A stretch of DNA of 64,000 nt from Ruegeria atlantica (GCF_013033965.1 NZ_WQFE01000001.1:434001-498000), one strand, 5' to 3'; shown: positions 55,634-64,000, numbered from the stretch's first letter. Made by a program: numbers and translations. Notes: generated from the letters alone by a model not told the origin.

Positions 55634-57040
55634 CTACGTGTCCGACAGGATCTTTCCGGGGTTCATGATGTTATCCGGATCCAACGCCTTTTTGATGGCG
55701 GTCATATACGTGACGGCTGGTCCAAGCTCTTTAGCCAGATAGGGTTGTTTGCCCTGTCCGATACCATGTTCGCCGGTGCATGTGCCCCCCATCGAAATAG
55801 CCAGATCATTGAGCCACCCGACGAATTCGTCCGCTTTTTGGACCTCGTCTTCGTTTTCCATATCGATCAGCAGCAAACTGTGAAAATTGCCATCACCAAC
55901 ATGTCCGACAACCGGGGCCATAAGCCCCAACTCACGCGCCTTGTCCTGAGTTGTCGTGACGCATTCTGCCAGACGCGAGATCGGGACGCAGACGTCAGTG
56001 GAGATTCCTCGCGCGCCGGGACGCAACTGCAGGGAGGCCCAATACATATCATGCCGTGCTTGCCAGAGTTTGTTACGTTCCTCAGTCGTCGAGGTCGCCG
56101 CGAAATCCGTGCCGCCGAACTCTTCCGCGATCTGGCCAAAGGTCTCGGCCTGCTCGGCCGCACCACTTTCAGATCCGTGAAACTCGAGCAGCAGCAGCGG
56201 CGTGTCCGGCAGGCTCAGGCCTGAATAGGCATTGGCGGCCTTGACCGACAACTCATCCAACAGCTCGATGCGCGCCACCGGAACGCCATACTGGATCGTC
56301 ATCATGACCGCCTGACAGGCCGCATCCACCGACGGGAAGGAACAACGGGCCGAGGTGATCGCCTCGGGGATGCCCTGCAGGCGCAAGGTGAGTTCGGTAA
56401 TAATGCCCAAAGTCCCTTCGGCCCCGATCAGCAGCCGGGTCAGATCATAGCCGGCCGAGGATTTCTTGGCCCGGTGCCCGGTCCGGATGATCTGCCCATC
56501 CGGCATGACAGCCTCAAGGCTGAGAACATTGTCCTTCATCGTGCCATAGCGCACGGCATTGGTCCCGGACGCCCGCGTCGCGGCCATTCCGCCCAATGAG
56601 GCATTTGCGCCGGGATCAATGGGAAAAAACAGTCCCTTATCTCGCAGGTGGGTATTCAAGTCTTCGCGCGTCACACCCGGCTGCACAACGCAATCCAGAT
56701 CACCCTGGTTTACGGCCAAGACTTTATCCATCTGGGTCAGGTCCACCGAAACACCACCGGCGGGTGCGTTCACATGGCCCTCCAACGACGTTCCGGTACC
56801 GAATGCAATTACCGGCACCTTGTATGTGGCGCAGGTTTTTACAATCTCGGAAACCTCTTGCGTTGAACGCGGAAAGACCACAGCGTCAGGAGATTGGTTT
56901 TCGATCCAAGTGGTCGTGTGGCCATGTTGTTCACGAATGGCCTGCCCCGTCTGCAACCGGTCACCAAATTTTTGCTTCAGGATGCCGACAGTTGCCTCGA
57001 TCCCCACTTCGTTTCGCGGCAAAGCAACTGCCTGCACCAT
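55634..57040 (-). CDS. FAD-linked oxidase, D-lactate dehydrogenase (cytochrome)/GlcD type
   Basis: 468 residues. The PCMH-type FAD domain (about 50-230) has VIAFGTGTSLEGHVNAPAGGVSVDL, GATVASLGGM-like GANASLGGMAATRASGT and GAEGTLGIITELTLRL. The C-terminal substrate domain has VGHVGDGNFHSLLLID and GTCTGEHGIGQGK. Such enzymes oxidise D-lactate, glycolate or D-2-hydroxy acids. A glyoxylate-reductase-like gene lies three genes upstream. It is 24 bases after gamma-glutamyltransferase on the same strand, possibly co-transcribed. Confidence 0.85.
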   Translation of the reverse strand: MVQAVALPRNEVGIEATVGILKQKFGDRLQTGQAIREQHGHTTTWIENQSPDAVVFPRSTQEVSEIVKTCATYKVPVIAFGTGTSLEGHVNAPAGGVSVDLTQMDKVLAVNQGDLDCVVQPGVTREDLNTHLRDKGLFFPIDPGANASLGGMAATRASGTNAVRYGTMKDNVLSLEAVMPDGQIIRTGHRAKKSSAGYDLTRLLIGAEGTLGIITELTLRLQGIPEAITSARCSFPSVDAACQAVMMTIQYGVPVARIELLDELSVKAANAYSGLSLPDTPLLLLEFHGSESGAAEQAETFGQIAEEFGGTDFAATSTTEERNKLWQARHDMYWASLQLRPGARGISTDVCVPISRLAECVTTTQDKARELGLMAPVVGHVGDGNFHSLLLIDMENEDEVQKADEFVGWLNDLAISMGGTCTGEHGIGQGKQPYLAKELGPAVTYMTAIKKALDPDNIMNPGKILSDT

Positions 57041-57064
57041 GTCAGTCTCCTATGGTCCGCTGGG

Positions 57065-58858
57065 CTATTCGCCCAACGCAATTCCTTCACGGCGCGGATC
57101 GGCACCGCCGACCAGCACTTCCCCAATCTCAATCGCGTGCAGGCCCGAGGTCAGGTCGCGAGGGTTCACTTCAAAACCCAGCTCAATCAGCGGATCCGAG
57201 AACCCTTCGGCTGCGGTGCCGGCTTCTACATCATATGTGCCAAAACGGTTGACGAGATGCGGCAGTGACAGGGCCTGCTGCACGTCCATGTCCCAATCCG
57301 CCCACGCGATGATCGACTTGGCAACGTAACCGATGATACGGCTGCCACCCGGCGATCCGATCGCCAGAACGGGCGCGCCGTCCTGCATCACAATTGTCGG
57401 GCTCATCGACGAACGAGGCCGTTTGCCCGGCTCCAGCCGGTTGGCAATTGGCACACCATCACTGTGCGTTTTGAACGAGAAATCCGTCAGTTCGTTATTC
57501 AGCAAAAACCCGTTCGTCATCAGGCGCGAGCCGAACCCGTTCTCGATGGTGGTCGTCATCGACAGAACATTACCGTACTGATCAACGATCGAGATATGCG
57601 AGGTCGACGGCAACTCGATCGAAACATCATCGGCCCAATTCGACGCGTGGTCGAACTCTGGATTGCCCGGCGCAATCTCTGTCAGCGCGGCTTCCCCTCC
57701 CAATAGAGCACCGCGGTCAGACAGATAGGCTGGGTCGACCAGACCCTGCGTCGGCATCGGGACAAAATCGTGATCAGCCATATAGCGACCGCGATCGGCA
57801 AAGGCCAAACGCGAGGCATCGCCGATCAGGCGCCACGCATTTGTATCTTCAGGCCCCAGTGCGGCAAGATCATATCCATCCAGCATGCCCAGTATCTGAC
57901 CAACGGTCAAAGCCCCCGAGGACGGCGGCCCCATGCCACAAACTTCGTAGTCGCGATAGGTTGCGCAAACCGGTTCACGCTCGATCACCTGATATAGCGC
58001 CAGATCGACACCCGACAGAACGCCCGGATTGCCCGGAGCGCCGCGTACAGTGCTTACGATGCCGGCGGCGATTTCACCGCCATAAAAGCCGGCCGAGCCT
58101 TCGTCGGCCAAAACACGCAGAGTTTCGGCATAGGCCGGGTTGGTCAGGCGCTGCCCCTGCTCAAGTGGCTTACCGTCCGGCAGAAAGTACTCTGCAGTTG
58201 CAGGAAAGCGTGACAGGCGTTCGGCATCCTTTTCAACAAGGCTGGCAAGGCGCGGGGACACCAGAAAACCATCGTCTGCCAAAGTGATGCCATCGGTAAA
58301 CAAGCTTGGCCATGGACTGCGGCCCCAGCGCCGGTGCGCCTCTTCCAATAAGGCGGGCGTACCAGGGGTACCCACCGACAAACCGCCGACAACCGCATCA
58401 AAGAATTTCAGCGGCTCGCCGTTTTCGTCATGAAACAGCCTGTGGTTCGCCTCAAGCGGCGCGGTCTCGCGCCCGTCCAGCGTGGTCAGCTTGCCTGTCG
58501 CGGCGTCATACCAGACCAGAAACGCACCGCCGCCAAGGCCGGATGACTGAGGCTCAACCAACCCAAGCACAACCTGAACCGCGACCATTGCATCGGCCGC
58601 CGAGCCGCCCGCACGCAGAACCTTTGCGCCTGCTTCAACCGCCAATGGATTTGCGGCAGCAACCATCCAGTTTTCAGACGTGACCGGCTGCCCTGCCATC
58701 TTTGCCTCAAGCGCGGCCACCACTTCTTCGGTCAGGCCTTGCACCTGCCCTTCGGAAGCACCCTCGGGCGCCACTGCATCCGCGGTTTCCTGAGCAAAGG
58801 ATGGCCCTGCCAGCACCATCGCCGACACTATCACTCCTGAAATCAGACTTCGTTTCAT
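57065..58858 (-). CDS. ggt: Gamma-glutamyltransferase
   Basis: Periplasmic Ntn hydrolase splitting glutathione and gamma-glutamyl amides. 597 residues: signal peptide (MKRSLISGVIVSAMVLAGPSFAQ), large subunit with NPLAVEAGAKVLRAGGSAADAMVA and the GGGAFLVWYD loop. The autocleavage/nucleophile threonine lies in STSHISIVDQYGNVLSMTTT near residue 417, and the small subunit has RSSMSPTIV and AIGSPGGSRIIGYV. It belongs to a minus-strand series with the 2-hydroxyacid dehydrogenase (67 bases upstream) and the FAD oxidase. Confidence 0.94.
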   Translation of the reverse strand: MKRSLISGVIVSAMVLAGPSFAQETADAVAPEGASEGQVQGLTEEVVAALEAKMAGQPVTSENWMVAAANPLAVEAGAKVLRAGGSAADAMVAVQVVLGLVEPQSSGLGGGAFLVWYDAATGKLTTLDGRETAPLEANHRLFHDENGEPLKFFDAVVGGLSVGTPGTPALLEEAHRRWGRSPWPSLFTDGITLADDGFLVSPRLASLVEKDAERLSRFPATAEYFLPDGKPLEQGQRLTNPAYAETLRVLADEGSAGFYGGEIAAGIVSTVRGAPGNPGVLSGVDLALYQVIEREPVCATYRDYEVCGMGPPSSGALTVGQILGMLDGYDLAALGPEDTNAWRLIGDASRLAFADRGRYMADHDFVPMPTQGLVDPAYLSDRGALLGGEAALTEIAPGNPEFDHASNWADDVSIELPSTSHISIVDQYGNVLSMTTTIENGFGSRLMTNGFLLNNELTDFSFKTHSDGVPIANRLEPGKRPRSSMSPTIVMQDGAPVLAIGSPGGSRIIGYVAKSIIAWADWDMDVQQALSLPHLVNRFGTYDVEAGTAAEGFSDPLIELGFEVNPRDLTSGLHAIEIGEVLVGGADPRREGIALGE

Positions 58859-58925
58859 CGTATCCTCCTGAAAATATGCGCGTGTAATATGGCCTCACCC
58901 GCATCAAATCGCGGGAAACGCCTGA

Positions 58926-59951
58926 TCAAAGCATTGCGGGAACCACCTGATCCGGTGGCCGGTGACCGTCTTCGAAGGTCTTGATATTGATAATAACTTT
59001 CTCGCCCATTTCGATCCGGCCTTCCAGTGTGGCCGACCCCATATGAGGCAGCAGCACAACGTTCGGTAACTGCCGCAACCTGGGGTTCACATCCGTCCCA
59101 TGTTCATAAACATCCAGACCTGCGCCGGCGATTTCACCCGAGCGTATCTGACGCGTCAGAGCGTTTTCGTCGATCACCTCACCCCTTGAGGTGTTTACGA
59201 TCACGGCCGTCTGCTTCAACAATTTCAAACGCCGCGCGTTCATCAGATGGAAGGTCGATGGTGTCGACGGACAATGGATCGAGATCACATCCATCCGCGC
59301 CACCATCTGATCGAGACTTTCCCAGTAGGTCGCTTCCAGCTCTTGCTCGGTCTCGGGACGAAGCCTGCGACGGTTATGGTAATGCACCTGCATCCCAAAT
59401 GCGCTGGCGCGGCGCGCCACTGCCTGGCCAATGCGTCCCATCCCCAAAATGCCTAAACGCCGGCCGCCAATGCGCCCGCCCAACAAAGCGTTTGGCGCCC
59501 AGCCGGCCCAATCGCCTTTCTGCATGACGGACAGACCTTCGGGAATTCGGCGAGTCACCGCAAGAATCAACGCCATGGTCATATCCGCCGTGTCGTCAGT
59601 CAGAACGCCTGGGGTATTGGACACCAGAATCCCTCGCTGACGCGCGGTCGCGACATCGATATTGTCAACACCTGCACCGTAGTTCGCAATCAGGCGCAGG
59701 TTTTCACCCGCCTGTCCCAGCAGACCACCGTCGACCGTGTCGGTCACGGTCGGCACCAGAACATCGGCTGTTTTCACGGCTTCAACCAGTTCTTCGCGGG
59801 TCATCGGGCTGTCATCGTCGCGCAATTGTACATCGAACAATTCGCTTAACCGGGTTTCAACCGCCTCGGGCAACCGTCGCGTAACGACAACACTCAGACG
59901 TTCTCTTGGCACCTCTGCACTCCCACTGCTTTGCAAACTTTCGCGCGCCAT
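58926..59951 (-). CDS. D-isomer-specific 2-hydroxyacid dehydrogenase (glyoxylate/hydroxypyruvate reductase type)
   Basis: ATG 59949-59951 gives 341 residues; a longer frame to 60035 has no family content. NAD(P) fold: RRLGILGMGRIGQAVARRASAFGMQVHYHNR near residue 170. The catalytic residues are in NTSRGEVIDENAL (Arg), AGLDVYEHG (Glu) and LLPHMGSATLEGR (His). Close to GhrB/glyoxylate reductases by pattern. It reduces glyoxylate, hydroxypyruvate or related acids. No obvious RBS; the start is not certain. It is divergent from the SH3 protein gene. Confidence 0.87.
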   Translation of the reverse strand: MARESLQSSGSAEVPRERLSVVVTRRLPEAVETRLSELFDVQLRDDDSPMTREELVEAVKTADVLVPTVTDTVDGGLLGQAGENLRLIANYGAGVDNIDVATARQRGILVSNTPGVLTDDTADMTMALILAVTRRIPEGLSVMQKGDWAGWAPNALLGGRIGGRRLGILGMGRIGQAVARRASAFGMQVHYHNRRRLRPETEQELEATYWESLDQMVARMDVISIHCPSTPSTFHLMNARRLKLLKQTAVIVNTSRGEVIDENALTRQIRSGEIAGAGLDVYEHGTDVNPRLRQLPNVVLLPHMGSATLEGRIEMGEKVIINIKTFEDGHRPPDQVVPAML

Positions 59952-60050
59952 GTCATCGTGGCGCAGGATAAGGCGGGGCACAAGAACCCCATAGGCATTC
60001 AGTCGACCTTTTTTCGAAGCAAGATAAACAGGCACAAGAGCAGACAGTAA

Positions 60051-60572
60051 GTGAGTGGTTTTCTACCCGTAAAACGCCTTGTTTCGGCGGCATTCGCTGT
60101 TTTCCTGACCGTGTTCGGCGCCTTGGCCGCCAACGCGCAGGACAAGCGTGGCCCCGTCACCAATCTGCCCCTTCCACGGTTTGTCTCAATGAAAGCCGCC
60201 GAGGGCAATGTGCGCCGTGGCCCATCCCTGACCCATCGAATCGACTGGGTATTCAAACGGCGCGGAATGCCCTTGCAGATCACGGCGGAATACGGAAACT
60301 GGCGCAGGGTTCAAGACCGCGATGGAGCCGGAGGATGGGTCCACTATGCCCTGTTGTCGGGTGTTCGAACGGTGCTGGTCGACGCCGAATTGCTGCCCGT
60401 CTACACCAGCCCCGACCCGAATGCCCCTGTCAGCGCACAATTTGAATCGGGCGTTGTTGCGCGCCTTGGCACCTGTTCTCTGGACTGGTGCCAGATTTCT
60501 GCCGGCGGGTATCGCGGCTGGACTCAGAAGACGAATCTTTGGGGCGTCGATCCTGCTGAAATACGAGAGTAA
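60051..60572 (+). CDS. SH3 domain-containing exported protein
   Basis: 173 residues from GTG 60051: signal peptide (SAAFAVFLTVFGALAANAQ), then a bacterial SH3 domain (RFVSMKAAEGNVRRGPSLTHRIDWVF) with the GNVRRGPS ligand-loop signature. A second SH3-like half follows (AELLPVYTSPDPNAPVSAQFE ... GYRGWTQKTNLWGV). Such proteins are often wall-associated. The stop is 10 bases from the convergent dehalogenase stop. Confidence 0.82.
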   Translation: MSGFLPVKRLVSAAFAVFLTVFGALAANAQDKRGPVTNLPLPRFVSMKAAEGNVRRGPSLTHRIDWVFKRRGMPLQITAEYGNWRRVQDRDGAGGWVHYALLSGVRTVLVDAELLPVYTSPDPNAPVSAQFESGVVARLGTCSLDWCQISAGGYRGWTQKTNLWGVDPAEIRE

Positions 60573-60582
60573 TCTTTGCGTT

Positions 60583-61491
60583 TCAGGACGTGCGCGCGAT
60601 GAAATCGCAGGTCAGATTGACCAGTTCCTGACCAACATCCTCCTGCAGAAAATGCCCCGCATTCGGCAAGATGACATGAGGTTGCCCTGCAGCGCCCGGG
60701 CACAGTTTCTGGAATACTAAGTCAATCCCCGCCATGACTTTGTCATCAGCCCCGAAAACTGTGAGGACTGGCGTTTTCAGCCCCCGGATCACCTCCCACG
60801 CATTCCGGTTCGGTTCTGCGGATGGATCTTGTGGCGACGACGGGACCAGCATCGGAAACTGTCGCGCGCCGGCCTTATAGCTTTCATCCGGAAACGGCGC
60901 GTCATAGGCCGCTATCACGTCTTCGGACAAGTGCGAAACAGTTCCGCCTTTCAAGATACCCCCGGCCGGAAAAATAGGCACCTCCTGACTAAACTTGCGC
61001 CAGTTTTCGAACGCATCACCCATTGGCTGATCACCGGTCGGTAGCGCTGTGTTGGCGACAACGATGCGCGCAAACCTTTCGGGCATCTCGGCCCATAACC
61101 GTAATCCGATCAGCCCGCCCCAGTCCTGACAGACCAGAGTGATGTTGCGCAGATCCACCTTGCGCAGCCACTCACCCATCCAGCTTACGTGCCGCTCATA
61201 GGTAAAGTCATTTCGCTCAGTCGGTTTGTCGGATCGTCCGAATCCAATCAGGTCTGGAGCTATCGCGCGATGTCCCTGCGCGACGAATCCTGCAATCATG
61301 TGACGGTAAAGGTAGGACCAGCTGGGTTCGCCGTGCATCATCAATACGGGATCGGCCTCAGCCGACCCCTCATCCACATAATGTACCCGCAACTGGCTGC
61401 CTTCGGTGTCATCCACCTGCGTGTAGTTTGGTGCAAACCGGTAGTCGGAAAGTCCCTCGAACCGGGTATCCGGTGTGCGTAAAAACTTCAT
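60583..61491 (-). CDS. Haloalkane dehalogenase-like alpha/beta hydrolase (HLD-I type)
   Basis: ATG 61489-61491 with GGAAGG upstream gives 302 residues. Alpha/beta hydrolase with HGEPSW (53-58), nucleophile Asp123 followed by Trp124 in VCQDWGGLIG, acidic residue at 249 or 250 in FGADDKV, and His280 in NAGHFLQED. The His-Gly-Glu/Asn-Pro plus Asp-Trp pairing is typical of haloalkane dehalogenases such as DhlA/DhmA. Activity is not proven; related sequences include epoxide hydrolases. The longer frame from 61545 has no RBS. Confidence 0.83.
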   Translation of the reverse strand: MKFLRTPDTRFEGLSDYRFAPNYTQVDDTEGSQLRVHYVDEGSAEADPVLMMHGEPSWSYLYRHMIAGFVAQGHRAIAPDLIGFGRSDKPTERNDFTYERHVSWMGEWLRKVDLRNITLVCQDWGGLIGLRLWAEMPERFARIVVANTALPTGDQPMGDAFENWRKFSQEVPIFPAGGILKGGTVSHLSEDVIAAYDAPFPDESYKAGARQFPMLVPSSPQDPSAEPNRNAWEVIRGLKTPVLTVFGADDKVMAGIDLVFQKLCPGAAGQPHVILPNAGHFLQEDVGQELVNLTCDFIARTS

Positions 61492-61758
61492 GCTTTTTCC
61501 TTCCAGAGTTTCTGCCCAGAATCGCACTGCGCGCACTTCAAACACCTAACGAACTGCGAAACAATGAGCTTTTGGCACACGCGTCAAAGCTTCAGGCCCC
61601 GCTCGTACACCACCTCATCGCAAACCCAGAGGTCATCTACGTCGATCAGATCACAGTAGGGTTGTACACATTTTCCATGAAAGCAAACCGCGCTCAGGCC
61701 TGAAAATCTGTCCTTCCGATTTTTTTCAAACCGCACTCATTTTTTTGTCGGAAAGGTC

Positions 61759-61787
61759 TTGAACCCACCGATCAACAATCGTAGACA
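61759..61787 (+). promoter_or_regulatory. Promoter of tRNA-Gln
   Basis: TTGAAC (61759-61764), 17-base spacer, TAGACA (61782-61787). Start predicted near 61794, about 6 bases before the tRNA gene. Confidence 0.65.
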
Positions 61788-61799
61788 GCGCCTCACCGT

Positions 61800-61874
61800 T
61801 GGGGTGTAGCCAAGTGGTAAGGCAGCGGTTTTTGGTACCGTGTATCGTAGGTTCGAATCCTACCACCCCAGCCA
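61800..61874 (+). tRNA. tRNA-Gln (TTG anticodon)
   Basis: 75 bases including an encoded CCA. The acceptor arms TGGGGTG (61800-61806) and CACCCCA pair. The D arm is GCCAAGTGGTAAGGC, the anticodon arm is GCGGT-TTTTGGT-ACCGT with anticodon TTG, and the T arm is GTAGG-TTCGAAT-CCTAC. Discriminator G, then CCA. It reads CAA (and by wobble CAG) codons. It is immediately downstream of a good promoter and at the left edge of a sparse, partly decayed stretch. Confidence 0.97.
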
Positions 61875-62186
61875 CGATTTTCCCTAATATCACGCGCTGA
61901 ATATTTGGAGCCTATTGCCGCGTGTTTTCGGCAGGCTATCATCCGGCTATACCAACTTTGATCAGCACAGAACGGCTGCTTTCTCCCAAAGTGGTGGCCG
62001 TGGAATGGCCGCTTCGGCTGGTTATCTGCCGAATGCTACCTCAGGTTTCTGGGCACACATCAGCGGCCATTACATCACGAGTGATCAGCGAACGGGAGGA
62101 AATCTAGGCGGTAACTTCACGATTTAACATAATGGCGCTTACAGACGTTGAACCGCCACACAACCCGTTGCGTCTCCGATTGCGGA
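61875..62186. other. Post-tRNA spacer with a doubtful 70-codon frame
   Basis: 312 bases after tRNA-Gln. A TTG-started frame at 61915-62127 ends SGYLPNATSGFWAHISGHYIT then GNLGGNFTI, which is suggestive of a porin-like strand end, but has no RBS or family. No terminator is evident. It may hold a gene remnant. Confidence 0.35.
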
Positions 62187-62888
62187 CTAACCCGACCTGA
62201 CCGGAACATTCCTGCAAAGATCGCGTATAGGACATAGAGAGCATACTGGCCGGATTGGACGACACAATCTTTGGCCAAGCATTTTAACAAGCTGATGATG
62301 ATCGTCGAAATCTCCTGCGTTCCAATCGTGGGGTAACAGTGGAACCAGTCGGTCATAAGCCTCCACGGTACTATCACACTGCCCGATCAGACCGAGGCGC
62401 TTGAGGACACGCAAATGGTGGGTGTCAAGAACAAGGGCAGGTTTTCTGAGCGTGCTAAAGTTTAGGACCGTTGCAGCTGTTTTTCGACCAACTCCCGGCA
62501 GCTGCTCCAACCAATAGAGTGCGGAACTCACCGAAAACGCCCCAAGAAAATCGAGCGTGAGCGCGCTTTGACATGCCGTGATTGCCTGAAGCGCCTCTTT
62601 AAGCCTCCGCGCCTTAACGTCGCAAAATGTGACGTCAGAGATTAAATACCGAATTTCAGTGGCAGGCGCATCCCGAAGGCGTTCCCAATCAACAAATCGC
62701 TGCCGAAGGCGGAGAAATGCGGCGGCCGAAACCTCTCCGCGGGTCTTCCCACCTATGAGCCCCATGACCAATTGCGACACCGGATCCAGCAGGAAATACA
62801 GCCTAGGTTGACCAAAACAGCAAAAAAGCCGCCTGTGAATTGTGATTAATCGGTTCGTGCGCTCGTCCGGCATCAAAAGCAACTGCAT
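62187..62888 (-). CDS. Endonuclease III-like DNA glycosylase (HhH-GPD, 4Fe-4S)
   Basis: 233 residues. The HhH motif LPGVGRKTAAT places Lys136 and Asp155 (VLDTHHLRVLKRLGL) where endonuclease III keeps its catalytic Lys and Asp. Four cysteines at 209, 216, 219 and 225 (C-x6-C-x2-C-x5-C) form the 4Fe-4S site. Distinct from typical Nth by a variable N-terminus. It probably excises damaged pyrimidines or related bases, but the exact substrate is unknown. It lies alone in the sparse region after the tRNA; the housekeeping nth may be elsewhere. Confidence 0.82.
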   Translation of the reverse strand: MQLLLMPDERTNRLITIHRRLFCCFGQPRLYFLLDPVSQLVMGLIGGKTRGEVSAAAFLRLRQRFVDWERLRDAPATEIRYLISDVTFCDVKARRLKEALQAITACQSALTLDFLGAFSVSSALYWLEQLPGVGRKTAATVLNFSTLRKPALVLDTHHLRVLKRLGLIGQCDSTVEAYDRLVPLLPHDWNAGDFDDHHQLVKMLGQRLCRPIRPVCSLCPIRDLCRNVPVRSG

Positions 62889-63214
62889 AGCGCGCAGTAT
62901 AGACGAATTTAGAACAAATAGCGAACATTTAAACTCTCATACAATAGAAAAGAACATTTCCTTGGCAGTTCTACTCGCAATTTCGGAACCGCTGCCGAAT
63001 GCGGTCGAAGCTTCGGTTTCGACGTATTGGCAGTGTCTTCTCTCCGAGGTCCAATGGTTCAAGTCCCCCGCAAACGTGTACGGGCTATCCCTTGACTTCT
63101 AGAGGCAGCTTTCGCCCGGCTTCCGAACGTAGCAATTCAACGTCAAATATAATAATGTTTCAATATGATAGTCGATCTGCGCCACAGGATCGACATTCTG
63201 AAGGAGAGGCTAGA
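62889..63214. other. Low-gene-density spacer
   Basis: 326 AT-richer bases with no accepted gene. A frame at 62842-63102 overlaps the nuclease start and has no family content. The string GGTTCAAGTCC (63056-63066) resembles a tRNA T loop, but the flanks do not pair, so no tRNA is called. Confidence 0.35.
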
Positions 63215-63558
63215 ATGAAACTCCGGTGTGTTTTTTGGTGGCGACAAGCTTTGCCGCCTTACCGGCGGGCACGCAGGAAAGTCCAATTCAACACGATGCA
63301 GAGTTCTTCATCCTCCAGACACAGCATGGCCCACAATGGGTCCTGGATGACGCGTTTGCAGCCCTCCGAGACTCGAACAACGGCAAGACACCAAAAATCG
63401 ACAACATTTCGATCGGCGACATGGGTATCCCGGAGCAAAAAATCAGTCGTCACAGTGATACGCCGTGGCCGCTCGGGTCATCGAAGCCGCGTGAGATTTG
63501 GACAGAATTTAAATGGGTATCTGTATGGCAGGAAACATCATTTTCGCACTGGGCCTGA
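63215..63558 (+). pseudogene. Truncated, frameshifted arylsulfatase-like N-terminus
   Basis: ATG 63215 follows AAGGAG (63199-63204) and starts M-K-L-R. After the TTTTTT run near 63230 the reading continues only in the frame beginning GTG 63226: signal peptide-like LVATSFAALPAGTQ, then AEFFILQTQHGPQWVLDDAF, AALRDSNNGKTPKIDNISIG and DMGIPEQ. From memory this mirrors the N-terminus of roseobacter arylsulfatases (QHGPQWALDD, KRPNIVHIMWDD). Instead of some 500 further residues it ends at 63558. So one frameshift and a large truncation are visible; a sequencing error at the T run cannot be excluded. Confidence 0.6.
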
Positions 63559-63672
63559 TCGTTTCTCTGGGCACCGGGTTTCTTAGATTTCTTGGCGACA
63601 TTTCGCAAAGGCCGCTGAATGAATAAGCAATCAGATCGGATTGCAGAACTGGAACAAGCGGAGGATCAATAA
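63525..63672 (+). pseudogene. Split small membrane/coiled-coil ORF
   Basis: ATG 63525 gives 33 residues with one membrane helix, MAGNIIFALGLIVSLGTGFL, ending RPLNE at TAA 63624-63626. A second frame, ATG 63619, gives 17 residues (MNKQSDRIAELEQAEDQ) ending at 63672. Joined by one frameshift these would make a natural ~50-residue membrane-plus-coil protein, so I suspect a broken gene. The final TAA overlaps the next ATG (TAATG). Confidence 0.45.
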
Positions 63673-64000
63673 TGGTCTTGAAGAGGGTAACAACAACCAT
63701 CGCAATGGTCGTGATGTCCTGGATACCAATGACAACGGCCACTGTGGCCCAGCAGTCCGACTGGTCCTATGAAGCGACAATTTACCTGTTCATGCCTGAA
63801 ACGCAGGTCACGCAGGAAACAGCTCGGGGCGCTCTTGATGGAACGCTCAGTTTCTCTGACGCCCTAAAAAACCTCGATCTGGCTTTCATGGGGGTCTTTG
63901 GAGCCTCCAACGAGCGCTGGTCATTGTTGGCCGACTACAATTATGTGGACGTTTCTTTCAGTAGCGACACACTCGGCTCGGTAAGTTCCGGTCTGGAAAC
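63672..64000 (+). CDS. Outer-membrane beta-barrel-like protein (partial, C-terminus off the window)
   Basis: ATG 63672, open to the window edge, 109 residues. The signal peptide-like start (MVLKRVTTTIAMVVMSWIPM, Thr/Ala-rich) is followed by SDWSYEATIYLFMPETQVTQ, DGTLSFSDALKNLDLAFMGVF and GASNERWSLLADYNYVDVSFS, an alternating pattern I recall from uncharacterised roseobacter outer-membrane proteins. No definite family name. It is preceded by the split small ORF with TAATG coupling. Confidence 0.7.
   Translation, partial: MVLKRVTTTIAMVVMSWIPMTTATVAQQSDWSYEATIYLFMPETQVTQETARGALDGTLSFSDALKNLDLAFMGVFGASNERWSLLADYNYVDVSFSSDTLGSVSSGLE

Noticed and set aside
61428..61703. 91-residue plus-strand frame upstream of tRNA-Gln ending in VDQITVGLYTFSMKANRAQ
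   Set aside because: Its first third is antisense to the dehalogenase start and it has no RBS; the tail looks somewhat protein-like but no family is recognised.
63056..63066. tRNA T-loop-like string GGTTCAAGTCC
   Set aside because: Neighbouring bases do not form a T stem or acceptor stem.

Overview
The window looks like chromosome of a Roseobacter-group alphaproteobacterium (Rhodobacterales). The evidence is the moderately high GC, the hisS-hisZ-hisG cluster, a B12-dependent ribonucleotide reductase, the DUF2125/DUF1489/YHYH families, an imuA-imuB-dnaE2 mutagenesis cassette and several amine- and purine-using operons. Genus cannot be fixed from sequence alone. Most of the window is dense core chromosome, with genes packed by ATGA-type stop/start overlaps. 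It is cut inside atpA on the left and inside an outer-membrane protein gene on the right.

Layout. 1-13 kb: atpHA (minus), a methyltransferase, gloB, clpA, a YHYH secreted protein, a chaC / MotA-like / OmpA-like set (a non-flagellar stator-type complex), DUF2125 and an extensin-like protein. 12.7-17.7 kb: a minus-strand chain of class V aminotransferase, hisC, tyrC and extensin-like gene, with an Lrp/AsnC regulator divergent from the aminotransferase, then rpsD with a structured leader. 17.7-26 kb: a more accessory stretch with a protein resembling the leader half of Hint-domain proteins, a sulfotransferase-like protein coupled to a very small ORF, the imuA-imuB-dnaE2 cassette, and an IS3-type transposase remnant. 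26-37 kb: nrdJ, DUF1489, hisG-hisZ-hisS, slyX, an orphan Imm11-like gene, two small envelope proteins and the replicative dnaE. 37.5-47 kb: xdhABC followed by a complete BMP-type nucleoside ABC transporter, ending in a strong terminator, which reads as one purine uptake and oxidation unit. 47-61.5 kb: a yibI/yibH-like pair with a HExxH protein, a D-amino-acid dehydrogenase, DUF938, an AhpD-like protein, a dimethylglycine/sarcosine-dehydrogenase-type flavoprotein, a conserved membrane-anchored protein, an FAD-linked oxidase, gamma-glutamyltransferase, a 2-hydroxyacid dehydrogenase, an SH3 protein and a haloalkane dehalogenase-like hydrolase. 61.8-64 kb: tRNA-Gln(TTG) with a clear promoter, then a sparser stretch with an endonuclease III-like gene, a broken arylsulfatase N-terminus, a tiny split ORF and the start of an outer-membrane protein gene.

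How the genes work together. The clearest physiological unit is purine scavenging (BMP transporter plus XdhABC). HisC and TyrC are physically coupled, as expected if HisC also serves aromatic amino-acid transamination. ImuA, ImuB and DnaE2 form the translesion mutagenesis module, and the replicative DnaE lies 8 kb away. GloB, ChaC and gamma-glutamyltransferase all touch glutathione but are not one operon.

I did not find a complete undescribed defence or mobile system. The most unusual signals are regulatory: a perfect hairpin that buries the hisC ribosome binding site, a three-hairpin leader with two GNRA loops before rpsD, and a perfect DnaA box in the nrdJ/DUF1489 intergenic region.
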